From Shewanella psychropiezotolerans (GTDB lineage Bacteria; Pseudomonadota; Gammaproteobacteria; Enterobacterales; Shewanellaceae), in the NCBI RefSeq assembly GCF_007197555.1, contig NZ_CP041614.1, forward strand, positions 62,001-126,000: DNA of 64,000 nucleotides, read 5' to 3'. The position numbers were made by a program, and so were the translations under genes. Positions 1-7,860 of the stretch are shown piece by piece. Position 1 is the first letter of the stretch. Each line of letters opens with the position of its first letter. The notes under the pieces are model-generated. The model worked only from the letters and a program-made list of their open reading frames with translations. It was not told the origin of the DNA and made no database searches.

Positions 1-582
1 CACCTGTTCTCTTTTACTTAATTTAGATATTGCCTTTTTTAATGTTTGTTTGGATGAAAACTGCTCAATAACATTAGTCTTATCGGCGAAATGGCTACCT
101 GCACTTAGCATGTCATCTAAGCTTTTCATGGACTCAGATTGAGAGGCATAGAGACGTTCTCTATATTGGTCTCTGCTTATCCCCATCGAATCAGAGACTT
201 CTATATCTGTCGGATCACGCCCCAGCATTCGGGTGAGTTTACGCACAGCGTCATTAAGCTCGTGAGCTTGCTGCCTAACGGGCCTAGGACGCCAGTCCTG
301 GCGTCTAAGCTCATCAAGAATTGAACCGCGAATTCGCTGTCCAGCAAATGATAAGAAGCCATTGTCAAACTCTCCGGGGTAGCGTCTCGAGGATTCGAGT
401 AGAGCCATCATGCCAATCTGCTCCATATCCTCGACAGCAAGTACGGCTCCGCAGTGACTTCTAAGCTGAGAGACTGATCGCTTTACCAAAGGTAAATACT
501 GCTTCATCACCTGGCTCTCACTGAGTCTGTTTACTGTCTTTTCTTCATTGGTCTCTTGGTATGCGAGTTGAGCAGAGTTCAT
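1..582 (-). CDS. lafS: Lateral flagellar sigma-28 factor (partial, C-terminus off window)
   Basis: About 194 N-terminal residues of an RpoD-related sigma factor of the FliA type; the reading frame is still open at base 1. Region 2 is visible near residues 20-80 (LPLVKRSVSQLRSHCG, then VEDMEQIGMMALLES and FLSFAGQRIRGSILDELR), followed by region 3 (PRPVRQQAHELNDAV). This is the usual FliA layout. By family, it directs RNA polymerase to late flagellar promoters and is held by FlgM until the hook is complete. It lies 12 bases downstream of the FliL-like gene in the lafB-C-D-E-F-S order known from lateral systems, so LafS is the specific call. lafT/lafU motor genes would be expected beyond the left edge. 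Confidence 0.93.
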   Translation of the reverse strand, partial: MNSAQLAYQETNEEKTVNRLSESQVMKQYLPLVKRSVSQLRSHCGAVLAVEDMEQIGMMALLESSRRYPGEFDNGFLSFAGQRIRGSILDELRRQDWRPRPVRQQAHELNDAVRKLTRMLGRDPTDIEVSDSMGISRDQYRERLYASQSESMKSLDDMLSAGSHFADKTNVIEQFSSKQTLKKAISKLSKREQV

Positions 583-593
583 GATGTCATTCC

Positions 594-1052
594 CTATTGT
601 ATAACCATGCGAGTAAATAGGACTTCATCGAGCTCTATCTCATAATTGTTCTCTGTCAATACGTTGGAGAGCAAGACAAGAGCTTCTCGTTGAAGATTTT
701 CCAGTTGTTCAGAGTCATTGAGCTGATTGAAGTGCTTACGAGAGAACATCTTCATTAGTGAGTTTCTTACTAATGGATCCGCTTCTTTAAGAATTCTACT
801 GACATTGGTCGAACGGCTTTTTAGCGCCATTTCAAGTAAGAGGTAGTGAGGTAAATTATCACCGGGCACAGAGATAACAAATCTATCTAAGGGATAGAAT
901 TTTGCTTTGTTGGCTTCTTCATCTTGTGTGACAAATGGACCACCGATAATACTTGGTGATTGCCAACCGACCCAAAATATAGTGGTACTCCAAAGGATAA
1001 TGAGTAGTGAAAAAGACAGTTTTTTGCTTACGCTTGTTTTACCAAAAGCCAT
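594..1052 (-). CDS. lafF: FliL-like lateral flagellar basal-body protein LafF
   Basis: A 152-residue protein with one N-terminal membrane segment (about residues 14-30) and a periplasmic domain ending in a short conserved tail (EVLFTRMVIQ) that resembles the end of FliL. FliL proteins sit around the stator and support motor torque. It lies between the FliK-like and sigma-28 genes, which is the position of lafF in lateral clusters. Gaps of 11-15 bases to both neighbours suggest one transcript. Assignment to FliL rests on size, topology and gene order; the sequence is divergent. Confidence 0.8.
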   Translation of the reverse strand: MAFGKTSVSKKLSFSLLIILWSTTIFWVGWQSPSIIGGPFVTQDEEANKAKFYPLDRFVISVPGDNLPHYLLLEMALKSRSTNVSRILKEADPLVRNSLMKMFSRKHFNQLNDSEQLENLQREALVLLSNVLTENNYEIELDEVLFTRMVIQ

Positions 1053-1066
1053 TAAATTACTCCTAG

Positions 1067-2116
1067 TTAGGCTAATAAATCGATTTGATTATTTTGCTGA
1101 TCTTGTTGTTCGGTCTCAAGTTCAATAAGATCAACTTGAGAATTGGAAATGTTTACTGCATGCCTCTCATCCTGATGCTCACGTTTGTCGCCCTGACTGA
1201 TATCCAGATCTATCAGGCCTCCGTGATCCATAGCTAGCTCTTCTCTTAATCGGTCCAACCCCATTAATAGTGAATCTCTCACTGAAGCGTTAGCTGCATG
1301 CATTTGAATGTGTAAGCGGTCACCATCGAGGCGGATGTTGAGTTCTACTTTTCCAAGTGAAGGGGGATCTAACCTAATCTCCGCCTGTTTAATTTTCTGA
1401 TCGATCTGGAATCTAAGCTGTTCTCTCAAGGGGGTTAGTATCTCTTGGGCTTGCATCGCCAGAGGTGCATTGGTTGTAACGGGGACTGGTCCCCACTGGC
1501 TAACCGCGGCATGAGTACGGTTGGCAGTGGTGATGGCCAAATGGTTTGTTTCGCCCTCAGTAATCTGCGTCGTAGCCTGAATAAGCTGGCTAGTAACCAA
1601 GTTAGCCTGCAGGCTTGCCTCACCTTTTTGAGTTTTTATTACTTGGTTCATATTAGGTATTGGCAAAGACAACTGCTGTGTTTGGGGTTGTGTAGCCCCT
1701 TTCTCAAGTTTCCCTAGTTGTAACTGCTCACTCTGACTTGTTGGCGGAGTGTGAGTGGGATTAGAAGATACGTTCAGTGGTTTATCAGGAATCCCTTCTC
1801 TGGATACGATAGGCTGAAACTGAGTCGATTTTTCTAATTTACTGGTTAGCTGTTCTGCATCCTGAGTTAGATTTGCCAAGGAGCTACCACTAACCTTTGT
1901 CCTCTCTTGAGCTATATCACTATAAATAGAGCTTAAGCTTGTATTGCCGCTGAGCTTCTCTAACTGAGATAGGCTGGCTGAGGCATATATGGCAAATTCA
2001 GCGGACTCTGTGGAGAAAAGCTCTTCGTTAGCATCTGAAATATCACCTGTTAATTTCTCTGAATTATCTCTAGGTGAATGTAGATTAATAGAATTAGATA
2101 TCATCACGCTCTCCAC
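1067..2116 (-). CDS. lafE: Flagellar hook-length control protein LafE (FliK family)
   Basis: A 349-residue protein with a long Gln/Ser/Thr-rich, low-complexity N-terminal two thirds and a conserved C-terminal Flg_hook domain at about residues 225-310. The domain is recognised by the core EIRLDPPSLGKVELNIRL followed by DRLHIQMHAANASVRDSL. FliK is secreted, measures hook length and switches export specificity through FlhB. The start overlaps the end of the preceding small chaperone gene by 23 bases, so translation is probably coupled. The C-terminus is Gln-rich (ETEQQDQQNNQ), which is common in this family. Confidence 0.92.
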   Translation of the reverse strand: MESVMISNSINLHSPRDNSEKLTGDISDANEELFSTESAEFAIYASASLSQLEKLSGNTSLSSIYSDIAQERTKVSGSSLANLTQDAEQLTSKLEKSTQFQPIVSREGIPDKPLNVSSNPTHTPPTSQSEQLQLGKLEKGATQPQTQQLSLPIPNMNQVIKTQKGEASLQANLVTSQLIQATTQITEGETNHLAITTANRTHAAVSQWGPVPVTTNAPLAMQAQEILTPLREQLRFQIDQKIKQAEIRLDPPSLGKVELNIRLDGDRLHIQMHAANASVRDSLLMGLDRLREELAMDHGGLIDLDISQGDKREHQDERHAVNISNSQVDLIELETEQQDQQNNQIDLLA

Positions 2117-2420
2117 TCAGGCTAGTGAGTTGATAAGCTGCGATGCCATCTTGTTGGCTTTGGAACTGTTTCATCTCAACTTCCAACTTATCCTTCTCCT
2201 TTTTGAGCTGAGCCAATATGGCGGCATGGGTCTTTGCAAGTGCTTGTCTGGCGGTAAATTGAGGACGTGTGTTAGCTTTACCCTCTCTCTGGAGCGCTTT
2301 GATCATGACTTCATTGATCATCACGACCTTGTCCCAATCCTTTGACTCTGAGTGCTTATTCAAAGCTGTTTCAAACTGGCCCCACTGCTCAATTGAGATT
2401 GGTCCAACCTTCTCTGACAT
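2094..2420 (-). CDS. lafD: FliT-like lateral flagellar chaperone (LafD/LafX position)
   Basis: A 108-residue, highly charged, mostly helical protein with no membrane segment. Its place directly after the FliS gene and before FliK is that of LafD in Vibrio parahaemolyticus and LafX in Aeromonas, where FliT-type export chaperones for the cap protein sit in other systems. It overlaps both neighbours (32 bases with lafC, 23 bases with lafE), so it belongs to a tightly coupled operon. No motif proves the function; the call rests on size, composition and order. Confidence 0.65.
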   Translation of the reverse strand: MSEKVGPISIEQWGQFETALNKHSESKDWDKVVMINEVMIKALQREGKANTRPQFTARQALAKTHAAILAQLKKEKDKLEVEMKQFQSQQDGIAAYQLTSLSGERDDI

Positions 2421-2769
2421 CGCTAATTACCTTTATTATGGGATCTAATTTTTCCGAGCTGTTTTCGACACTGGCGGAGACGAGTTGGCGGCTGCAGTAC
2501 TCATAAAGGCGGTTAAGGCTGGTTGCTACTTCACCGCCATTCTCAAGATCCAACATGGAATCGAGACCATGCACTATGTTGAGGCACTTATTGACGCTCT
2601 TCCCTTTATCTTCGAAGCTTCTTCGCTCCATAAAGCCTCGGGTGCGTTCCATCTCCTCGAGTAGTCCGTCGAGTAACATGCGCACCATTTCATGGGGGTT
2701 TGCAGCAGCAGCTCTGGCATCGAGAGTGGTCTGTTTATAAGCGCTGAAGGGATCATGCTCATTCAACAT
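2389..2769 (-). CDS. lafC: Flagellin export chaperone FliS (LafC)
   Basis: A 126-residue all-helical protein with FliS hallmarks: the N-terminal YKQTTLDARAAAANPHEMV segment matches the family pattern in which a Tyr lies near the start and 'NPHE(L/M)(V/I)xMLLDG' follows. FliS binds the flagellin C-terminus in the cytoplasm and prevents early polymerisation before export. It lies 18 bases after lafB and overlaps the next gene. Length is typical for FliS. Confidence 0.93.
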   Translation of the reverse strand: MLNEHDPFSAYKQTTLDARAAAANPHEMVRMLLDGLLEEMERTRGFMERRSFEDKGKSVNKCLNIVHGLDSMLDLENGGEVATSLNRLYEYCSRQLVSASVENSSEKLDPIIKVISDVREGWTNLN

Positions 2770-2787
2770 AGTGTTTGGTTTCCTTAG

Positions 2788-4155
2788 TTAAAACAGCCCG
2801 CTGGCTGAACTCATTTTCATAATATTGGCTTCCATTGCAGTAAACTGGGCCAGGTAAACCTGATACCTTTGCTGCATGTGGTAGTCATGGCGTTCCATAT
2901 TGTCCTCAATGCGAGACACCTGCTTATCCAGGTTGCCTTGCTTAAGATCCAGGTAACCATCGGATTTTGTGAAAGGGTCGATAATTTTGTCGAGTCGATC
3001 GACGTAACCTTCGTCATCAGTGAACATGGCCTTAACGGCCGAGGGATCACTCTTTAGGGCTTCCGAAAGCTTGTCGTCGTCGATCTTGAGCTTGCCGTCA
3101 CGGGTCATCTCGATGCCGATATCCGATAGACGCATACCATTTGGGGACGGGGCGAATACCACCTGCCTCACGTTGTTTTGCAGCATGCGTACACTGGAGT
3201 CGCCTTTTAAGACGCCGAGTTGATCTTCAGTGATCGAGCTACTGCCGGACGATGAGTCATCATCATCATCATCATCGTCATCGTCTTCTTTTTTATCATT
3301 GATTTCATCGGCCACTTCACTGCCCATGGTGCGAGTGAGCTTATTGACCTGATCCATCAATAAATTAAAAGCGTCGACAAAATCTTTTACCGCCTGCTCA
3401 CTGGACTCAAAGTCTGTGCCTACAGTGATAGTGCTGGCTTGCCCTGATTCGTGAACTTTTTTGAGCTCTACGGTCATGCCATCGATGACATTTTCAAGGT
3501 AATTGCTGCTGCTTTTTATTTTGATGCCATTGAGCTTTGCTACTGCATCTTGAGCTTTGCGGCGCTCGGTCATACCAAAGTCAGTACCGTTATCAAGCAC
3601 GGTTATCTTACTTGCTTTTCCCGTTTCTGTTGAGGTCAGCATAAACTCAACACTGCCACCAGTGCGTACCAGGGATGCCTGTACACCAGGGTTATCCGCG
3701 TGGTTATTGATATAGTCTCTGAATTGACTGATGGTGATACTGCCATCACTATTGATTTCGCCCATATCTAAGGTGAGTTTTTCGCCTGCAATCTCTATGG
3801 TGAAGTCACCACTAGTAGGGAGGCCGGTGGCGTCTTCACTGGTAAATTTTTTTGTTAGTTGATGAGCCTGGGCAAGGTGTTTAACGATTAATTCATAGTT
3901 ACCTTCTGGCGCATCTGAGCCCACGGTAACGGAGGCATTATCATCACTGACAGATACCGTTTTTTCATCGAAGGCATCGCTATCGATCTTATCCAGCTTA
4001 CTGGTCATGCTATTTAAGCTTTTTTCCAGCACGCTGTAGGCATCAAGCTGGGCTTGATAACGATCCATTTGATTTTTATAGAGCTGATCTTTACCCATAC
4101 GTTCGGCCATAATTATCTGTTCGGCGAACTGGGCGGCACTCATACCTGATATCAT
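2788..4155 (-). CDS. lafB: Lateral flagellar filament cap protein FliD (LafB)
   Basis: 455 residues. The N-terminal FliD_N region (about 10-105) and C-terminal FliD_C region (about 205-445) are both recognisable, including a heptad-rich C-terminus (LDKQVSRIEDNMERH). The cap sits at the filament tip and folds exported flagellin. An unusual acidic tract of ten consecutive Asp residues lies at about 290-299, followed by a Ser/Gly run. It is encoded at 3256-3285 and contains six identical GAT codons in a row. This looks like an expanded surface loop. A sigma-54-like site lies about 30 bases upstream of the start, and the gene begins the lafB-C-D-E-F-S transcription unit. Confidence 0.95.
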   Translation of the reverse strand: MISGMSAAQFAEQIIMAERMGKDQLYKNQMDRYQAQLDAYSVLEKSLNSMTSKLDKIDSDAFDEKTVSVSDDNASVTVGSDAPEGNYELIVKHLAQAHQLTKKFTSEDATGLPTSGDFTIEIAGEKLTLDMGEINSDGSITISQFRDYINNHADNPGVQASLVRTGGSVEFMLTSTETGKASKITVLDNGTDFGMTERRKAQDAVAKLNGIKIKSSSNYLENVIDGMTVELKKVHESGQASTITVGTDFESSEQAVKDFVDAFNLLMDQVNKLTRTMGSEVADEINDKKEDDDDDDDDDDSSSGSSSITEDQLGVLKGDSSVRMLQNNVRQVVFAPSPNGMRLSDIGIEMTRDGKLKIDDDKLSEALKSDPSAVKAMFTDDEGYVDRLDKIIDPFTKSDGYLDLKQGNLDKQVSRIEDNMERHDYHMQQRYQVYLAQFTAMEANIMKMSSASGLF

Positions 4156-4181
4156 TGTGACTCCTCCTGTTAAAGGGGTAT

Positions 4182-4197
4182 GGCAATCTTTATGCCA
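4182..4197 (-). promoter_or_regulatory. Sigma-54-type -24/-12 promoter upstream of lafB
   Basis: Read on the minus strand, the site is TGGCATAAAGATTGCC. It matches the sigma-54 pattern TGGCAC-N5-TTGC with the correct GG-N10-GC spacing and one mismatch in the -24 box. It ends 27 bases before the lafB start. LafK-type enhancer-binding proteins act with sigma-54, so this would place the cap operon under LafK. The site is also partly palindromic (TGGCA/TGCCA), so a different DNA-binding protein cannot be excluded. Confidence 0.6.
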
Positions 4198-4438
4198 AAA
4201 GTTAAGTTGTTAATTTTCAACTTGTTAGCTTTTACTATTAATTCATCTAATCTAAAAGTTTTCCGAAAATGGAATGATTGAGGGAAGCAAGGCTTCCGCT
4301 TTAACTTGCTGACCGTTAGGCATTCGCTAAATAAATAAAGCGACGCTAGTTCAAAGAGATGAAGTGTAAGAGGGATAGATTGAGTAATTCTTTGTGATTA
4401 ACGAAATACTGAATGCAGTTAGCAGAGAAAAATAAATG

Positions 4439-4463
4439 AAAAGGAGCCGTTAGGCTCCTTTTT
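4439..4463 (-). terminator. Rho-independent terminator of lafA
   Basis: A perfect 10-bp stem (AAAAGGAGCC with GGCTCCTTTT) and 4-base loop, followed on the minus strand by a short T-rich stretch. It lies 58 bases beyond the lafA stop and before lafB, so the abundant flagellin message can end here, separate from the lafB operon. The rest of the 4156-4520 gap shows only the lafB promoter region. Confidence 0.85.
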
Positions 4464-4520
4464 GATGTTTGATAAATCGATACTCTATGTTGAAGAGTAA
4501 GGTTTAACGAAGAGCAGGGT

Positions 4521-5327
4521 TTATAGCAGACCCATAACCAAACCAGTGTTCTGGTTGGCAGAAGATAGGATGCTAGTACCGGCTTGAACAAGTAGCTGGT
4601 TCTTAGTCATGTTGGCAGTTTCAACGGCGAAATCTGCATCCATGATGCGGCCAGCAGCGGCCTTAGTGTTTTCGGTGACATTGGCTAAGTTAGAAGATGT
4701 ATGACCTAGGCGATTGATATTTGCACCTAAGTTTGAACGCTCAACACCGACAGCGTCGATAAAGTCGTCTATGGCATCGATTGCCTTAGATGCATCGCCT
4801 ATAACACTAATATCGGTAGCATCACCAGCAAGCTTAGCTACAACATCTGTTTTAACTGCCAATGTTTCAGCAGAGCCTGCACCGATCTGGAACTGTACTC
4901 CCGCATCTAAGCTAGTGAATAAGTTATTACCCGCGTACTCAGTACTGCCAACGATGCGATCAATTTCAGCTGTAAGCTCTTTATATTCAGCATTGAGTGC
5001 AGTTAGATCTTCTGCTGAGTTCACGCCGTTAGCCGCTTGTGTTGCAAGCTCTTTCTGGCGGTTAGCGATAGTGTTTAGCTCGTCCAGTGCACCATCAGCA
5101 GTCTGTAGCATAGAGGTTGCATCAGATACGTTACGGCTAGCCGTTTCCATACCAACAACGTTAGCGTTTAGGCGTGAAGCGATCTGTAGGCCTGCAGCAT
5201 CATCTGAAGCGTTGTTGATACGAAGGCCAGTAGATAGGCGCTCCATAGAAGTGGTAAGTAAGCTGTTATTTTTGTTTACAGCATTTTGAGCGACGTTAGA
5301 AGCATAGTTAGTATGAACAGATAACAT
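4521..5327 (-). CDS. lafA: Lateral flagellin
   Basis: A 268-residue flagellin with conserved N-terminal (MLSVHTNYASNVAQNAVNKN, then MERLSTGLRINNASDDAAG) and C-terminal (AGTSILSSANQNTGLVMGLL) D0/D1 domains and a short middle region. It is the filament subunit of the lateral flagellum and is secreted through the type III export gate with LafC as chaperone. The small size and lack of large D2/D3 domains fit LafA. It is a single-gene unit with its own terminator. No clear sigma-28 site (TAAA-N15-GCCGATAA) was found in the 170 bases upstream; a repeat element begins there. Confidence 0.97.
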   Translation of the reverse strand: MLSVHTNYASNVAQNAVNKNNSLLTTSMERLSTGLRINNASDDAAGLQIASRLNANVVGMETASRNVSDATSMLQTADGALDELNTIANRQKELATQAANGVNSAEDLTALNAEYKELTAEIDRIVGSTEYAGNNLFTSLDAGVQFQIGAGSAETLAVKTDVVAKLAGDATDISVIGDASKAIDAIDDFIDAVGVERSNLGANINRLGHTSSNLANVTENTKAAAGRIMDADFAVETANMTKNQLLVQAGTSILSSANQNTGLVMGLL

Positions 5328-5499
5328 GGTTAATTCTCCAAGTATTTTTAGTGTTATTTAGCTTCCGTTCCAGCTAACCACTAAAGCGTGTTTAGCTAGG
5401 AGAGAACAAAAGTTAAATAATTCGTTGTGTCTCATATTTGTTAAAACGACGCCCTGATTTGAAACTGAACTCTCGGATAGAAAAATAGTTAAAAATAAT

Positions 5500-5743
5500 A
5501 AATGCAAAAAGCAGAAGTGGAAATCCTGAGGCGCTCACGTAGTTCGGCTGATGTTTAAAGTAAAGGGCAAAGCACTTGATGCTGCGTTTAGGGCTTTAGA
5601 TATACGACTGCATAGATGCAGAAGTTAGGGCGAAACAGGATGCCAGAGCCGAGAACAACTTTTGCTTCAAGCCCCCAGCCTTGCCTACAGCGCTTTGAAC
5701 TCCCGCAGAATGGTCAGATACCTAATGTAATTGGTATTTCGAT
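5500..5743 (+). repeat. MITE-like repeat, copy A (one end missing)
   Basis: About 244 bases that align along their length with the reverse complement of the element at 41843-42147. Shared blocks include GCAGAAGTGGAA, ATACGACTGCAT, TTGCCTACAGCG and the end TGGTAT. This copy lacks the first ~110 bases and therefore one terminal inverted repeat. It lies between the lafW terminator and the lafA promoter region, starting about 173 bases upstream of the lafA start. No convincing protein is encoded. Together with the lafW terminator it accounts for most of the 5328-5821 gap. Confidence 0.75.
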
Positions 5744-5762
5744 GTGCGGGATATTCACATAT

Positions 5763-5785
5763 AAAAAACCGGCGCCAGGCCGGTT
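5763..5785 (-). terminator. Rho-independent terminator of lafW
   Basis: A 7-bp GC-rich stem (AACCGGC with GCCGGTT, 5-base loop) followed on the minus strand by a run of six T. It lies 37 bases after the lafW stop and should end the flgB-to-lafW transcript, isolating lafA. Confidence 0.88.
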
Positions 5786-5821
5786 GAGTGAATCAAGTTA
5801 TTCAATTAGGGAGAGACATGG

Positions 5822-6865
5822 TTATTTCAGTAATGAAGAGACATGGGCTCGTGTAACATTGGCCTGAGCCATGATAGACGTCATCTGTTTAGAAAATGGG
5901 TTGGCTTGCATTGCTGAATCTAAGGTTTGTAAGGTCTCGATGACCAAGTTATCACTGTTGTGGCTGCGGTTGATTTTGTCTAGCTGATGCTGCACCTTTA
6001 GCTTGGCTTCGGTAAGATCCCTGAGTTGTTGATCGACTTTATGCAGAGACTTATTGATCTTGGCTATGGCCTGTCTGAGCTCATCATTACTGGTAAATTT
6101 CCATTCTCTTGGATCTTGCCAGGAGAGTTTTTCATCCAATTTGATATTTCTGGCTTCCCCGGCTGGTAGTCGTTGGCCTTGACCTGTCATCATTATGCCG
6201 TTTTTTAGTTGTTGCCATTGCTTATCATTGGTCGAAAAAATGGTTTCTTGTGTCGATGGGCTATCTTTGTGTGTGAAGACATCGATGCCAAGGACTTTCA
6301 TCCCCAGGGCAAGTTGCTCTCTGAGCTGTTGACTAGGAGTTTTTGCCGGGAGAAAAACACTGGCATTTTTTTGGTTGTGCTGTAGCTGAATGTATTCATC
6401 TCTTGGCTTAGTGCTCGCGAGATCCACGGATTTCATCGTAAACTCTCGTTGCGCTGCCGGGCGACTTGGTGTGATCAGGTTCAGTTGATGATCTATGAGT
6501 GGTGTGTCTTGATACTCGACCTTTAGCTTTGTTAGCTGATTCTGTATCCTTTTAGCCATATTGGCTTTTTCTGTTTGTAAGCTGCCCTCAACGCTCAGTG
6601 CTTTTTGAGTCTGTTTCTTGAGCTGCTTCAGGATATGGGTTATCTGCCTAAGGCCTTGTTCGGCAACTTGAGAGGCTGAGACCTTATGCTGGCCTTGAGT
6701 CACTTTTGCCCAGCGGGAATAGCTCTCTAGCCTGTGTGTCGGGATATTGGATTTATGATTCGGCTCGAGCTGACTTTGTGCCTGCCGATCGTTAATCGGC
6801 GCGCTGAGAGGCTGGCTACGGTGTTGAACACTTAGCGCATCTGAGACTCCAGTTACCATAGCCAT
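5822..6865 (-). CDS. lafW: Putative lateral flagellar protein LafW
   Basis: A 347-residue, hydrophilic, Lys/Gln-rich protein without signal peptide or membrane segment. It has predicted coiled-coil stretches near residues 75-120 and 265-305 and a conserved-looking patch around residues 225-265 (NGIMMTGQGQRLPAG, then WQDPREWKFTSNDELRQ). It follows flgL by 14 bases and precedes the flagellin gene, the position of lafW in Aeromonas and E. coli Flag-2 loci, where it is called a hook-associated protein. The name rests on position; I see no FlgK/FlgL/FliD signature and cannot state a mechanism. Confidence 0.6.
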   Translation of the reverse strand: MAMVTGVSDALSVQHRSQPLSAPINDRQAQSQLEPNHKSNIPTHRLESYSRWAKVTQGQHKVSASQVAEQGLRQITHILKQLKKQTQKALSVEGSLQTEKANMAKRIQNQLTKLKVEYQDTPLIDHQLNLITPSRPAAQREFTMKSVDLASTKPRDEYIQLQHNQKNASVFLPAKTPSQQLREQLALGMKVLGIDVFTHKDSPSTQETIFSTNDKQWQQLKNGIMMTGQGQRLPAGEARNIKLDEKLSWQDPREWKFTSNDELRQAIAKINKSLHKVDQQLRDLTEAKLKVQHQLDKINRSHNSDNLVIETLQTLDSAMQANPFSKQMTSIMAQANVTRAHVSSLLK

Positions 6866-6879
6866 CTGCTTTTTCCTTG

Positions 6880-7797
6880 TTAAATCTGACTGAAGAGAGT
6901 GAGTTGGGTGATCTGCACGAAGGTCTGCTGTGTCACCTGTAGTGTGGTTAACTTCAGATTAAACTCGGCCGTTGCCTGGGCATAATCCAAACCTTCTGTT
7001 TCACCGATCACCTCCTCATTAAAGAGAATCATCTCTTCATGGGATTCTTCCATCAACATCAGGCTCTTCTGCTTACCCCCTATATCGGTAATCGCGCCGC
7101 TGATACTGGATAATGTGTCATTTAATGTCTCCATCATGGCCTTAGATACGTTATCAAATCCAGATTCTCCGGGGGCTAGACTTGGGTCTTTAAGCACATC
7201 GATAAATTCTTGAGTCTGATTGAGGATATCTGCACTACCGTTCGAGAACAAAAACTGCTCTGCGGTGACGTTTGCTGTCATCCAGGATGAGCCAGAGGTT
7301 TGTACCTCTCTGTGATTATTATCGCCTTGATAGATATAGTTGCCGCTGGCATCTTGGGCTATAGGCGCTGTGCCAGTCTGGTTGCCGGAGAAGATATAGT
7401 TTCCGCCATCATCCTGCGCGTTGATCATGCCTACGAATGTTTCAAGCAACTCTTCCAGCTCCGCACCGTAAGCAGCTCTGTCTTCTGGGGATAGCGAACC
7501 ATTACTCGCCGCTAATGTCACTTCGCGCATTCTTGACTCTATCTCCACCATGGAAGATAAATTGGTCTCTGCACGATCGAAACTCGTGCTCAGCGAGTTG
7601 ATATTTTTAAGGTACTGCTCGGTGGCTGCGACTTCACGTTGGCTGGCTATGACTTTGACCGAACCAATAGGATCATCGGACGGACGTAAAATAGACTTGC
7701 CCGTTGCCATCATCTGATTGAGGCGTGCGATATCAGCGGTTGAATTTTGCAGGTTATGTAAGTTACTGGCATAGAGGTTGTGGGTACTGACTCTCAT
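6880..7797 (-). CDS. flgL: Flagellar hook-filament junction protein FlgL (HAP3)
   Basis: 305 residues, with flagellin-like ends: the N-terminal helix contains LNQMMATGKSILRPSDDPIGS, the FlgL version of the flagellin D1 motif, and the C-terminus has the matching helix (TLQVTQQTFVQITQLTLFSQI region). FlgL joins the hook to the filament together with FlgK. It lies 63 bases downstream of flgK in the long flgB-L operon and 14 bases upstream of lafW. Confidence 0.95.
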   Translation of the reverse strand: MRVSTHNLYASNLHNLQNSTADIARLNQMMATGKSILRPSDDPIGSVKVIASQREVAATEQYLKNINSLSTSFDRAETNLSSMVEIESRMREVTLAASNGSLSPEDRAAYGAELEELLETFVGMINAQDDGGNYIFSGNQTGTAPIAQDASGNYIYQGDNNHREVQTSGSSWMTANVTAEQFLFSNGSADILNQTQEFIDVLKDPSLAPGESGFDNVSKAMMETLNDTLSSISGAITDIGGKQKSLMLMEESHEEMILFNEEVIGETEGLDYAQATAEFNLKLTTLQVTQQTFVQITQLTLFSQI

Positions 7798-7860
7798 TGT
7801 GTATTCCTTAAATCTGATTCAAAAGCCCATACTTAAGTGGTGGGCAGCTGCGCCGACGGG

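Noticed and set aside
4714-5289. 191-residue open frame antisense to lafA
   Set aside because: It mirrors the codon pattern of the flagellin gene, is Ser/Ala-rich in the way antisense frames are, and has no recognisable motif.
5328-5500. Sigma-28 promoter for lafA
   Set aside because: Several TAAA/TAAC stretches occur but none is followed at 15 bases by a credible GCCGATAA-like box, so I do not mark one.
5616-5867. 83-residue plus-strand frame between lafA and lafW
   Set aside because: It lies within the repeat element and runs across the lafW terminator into lafW; no ribosome binding site or family features.
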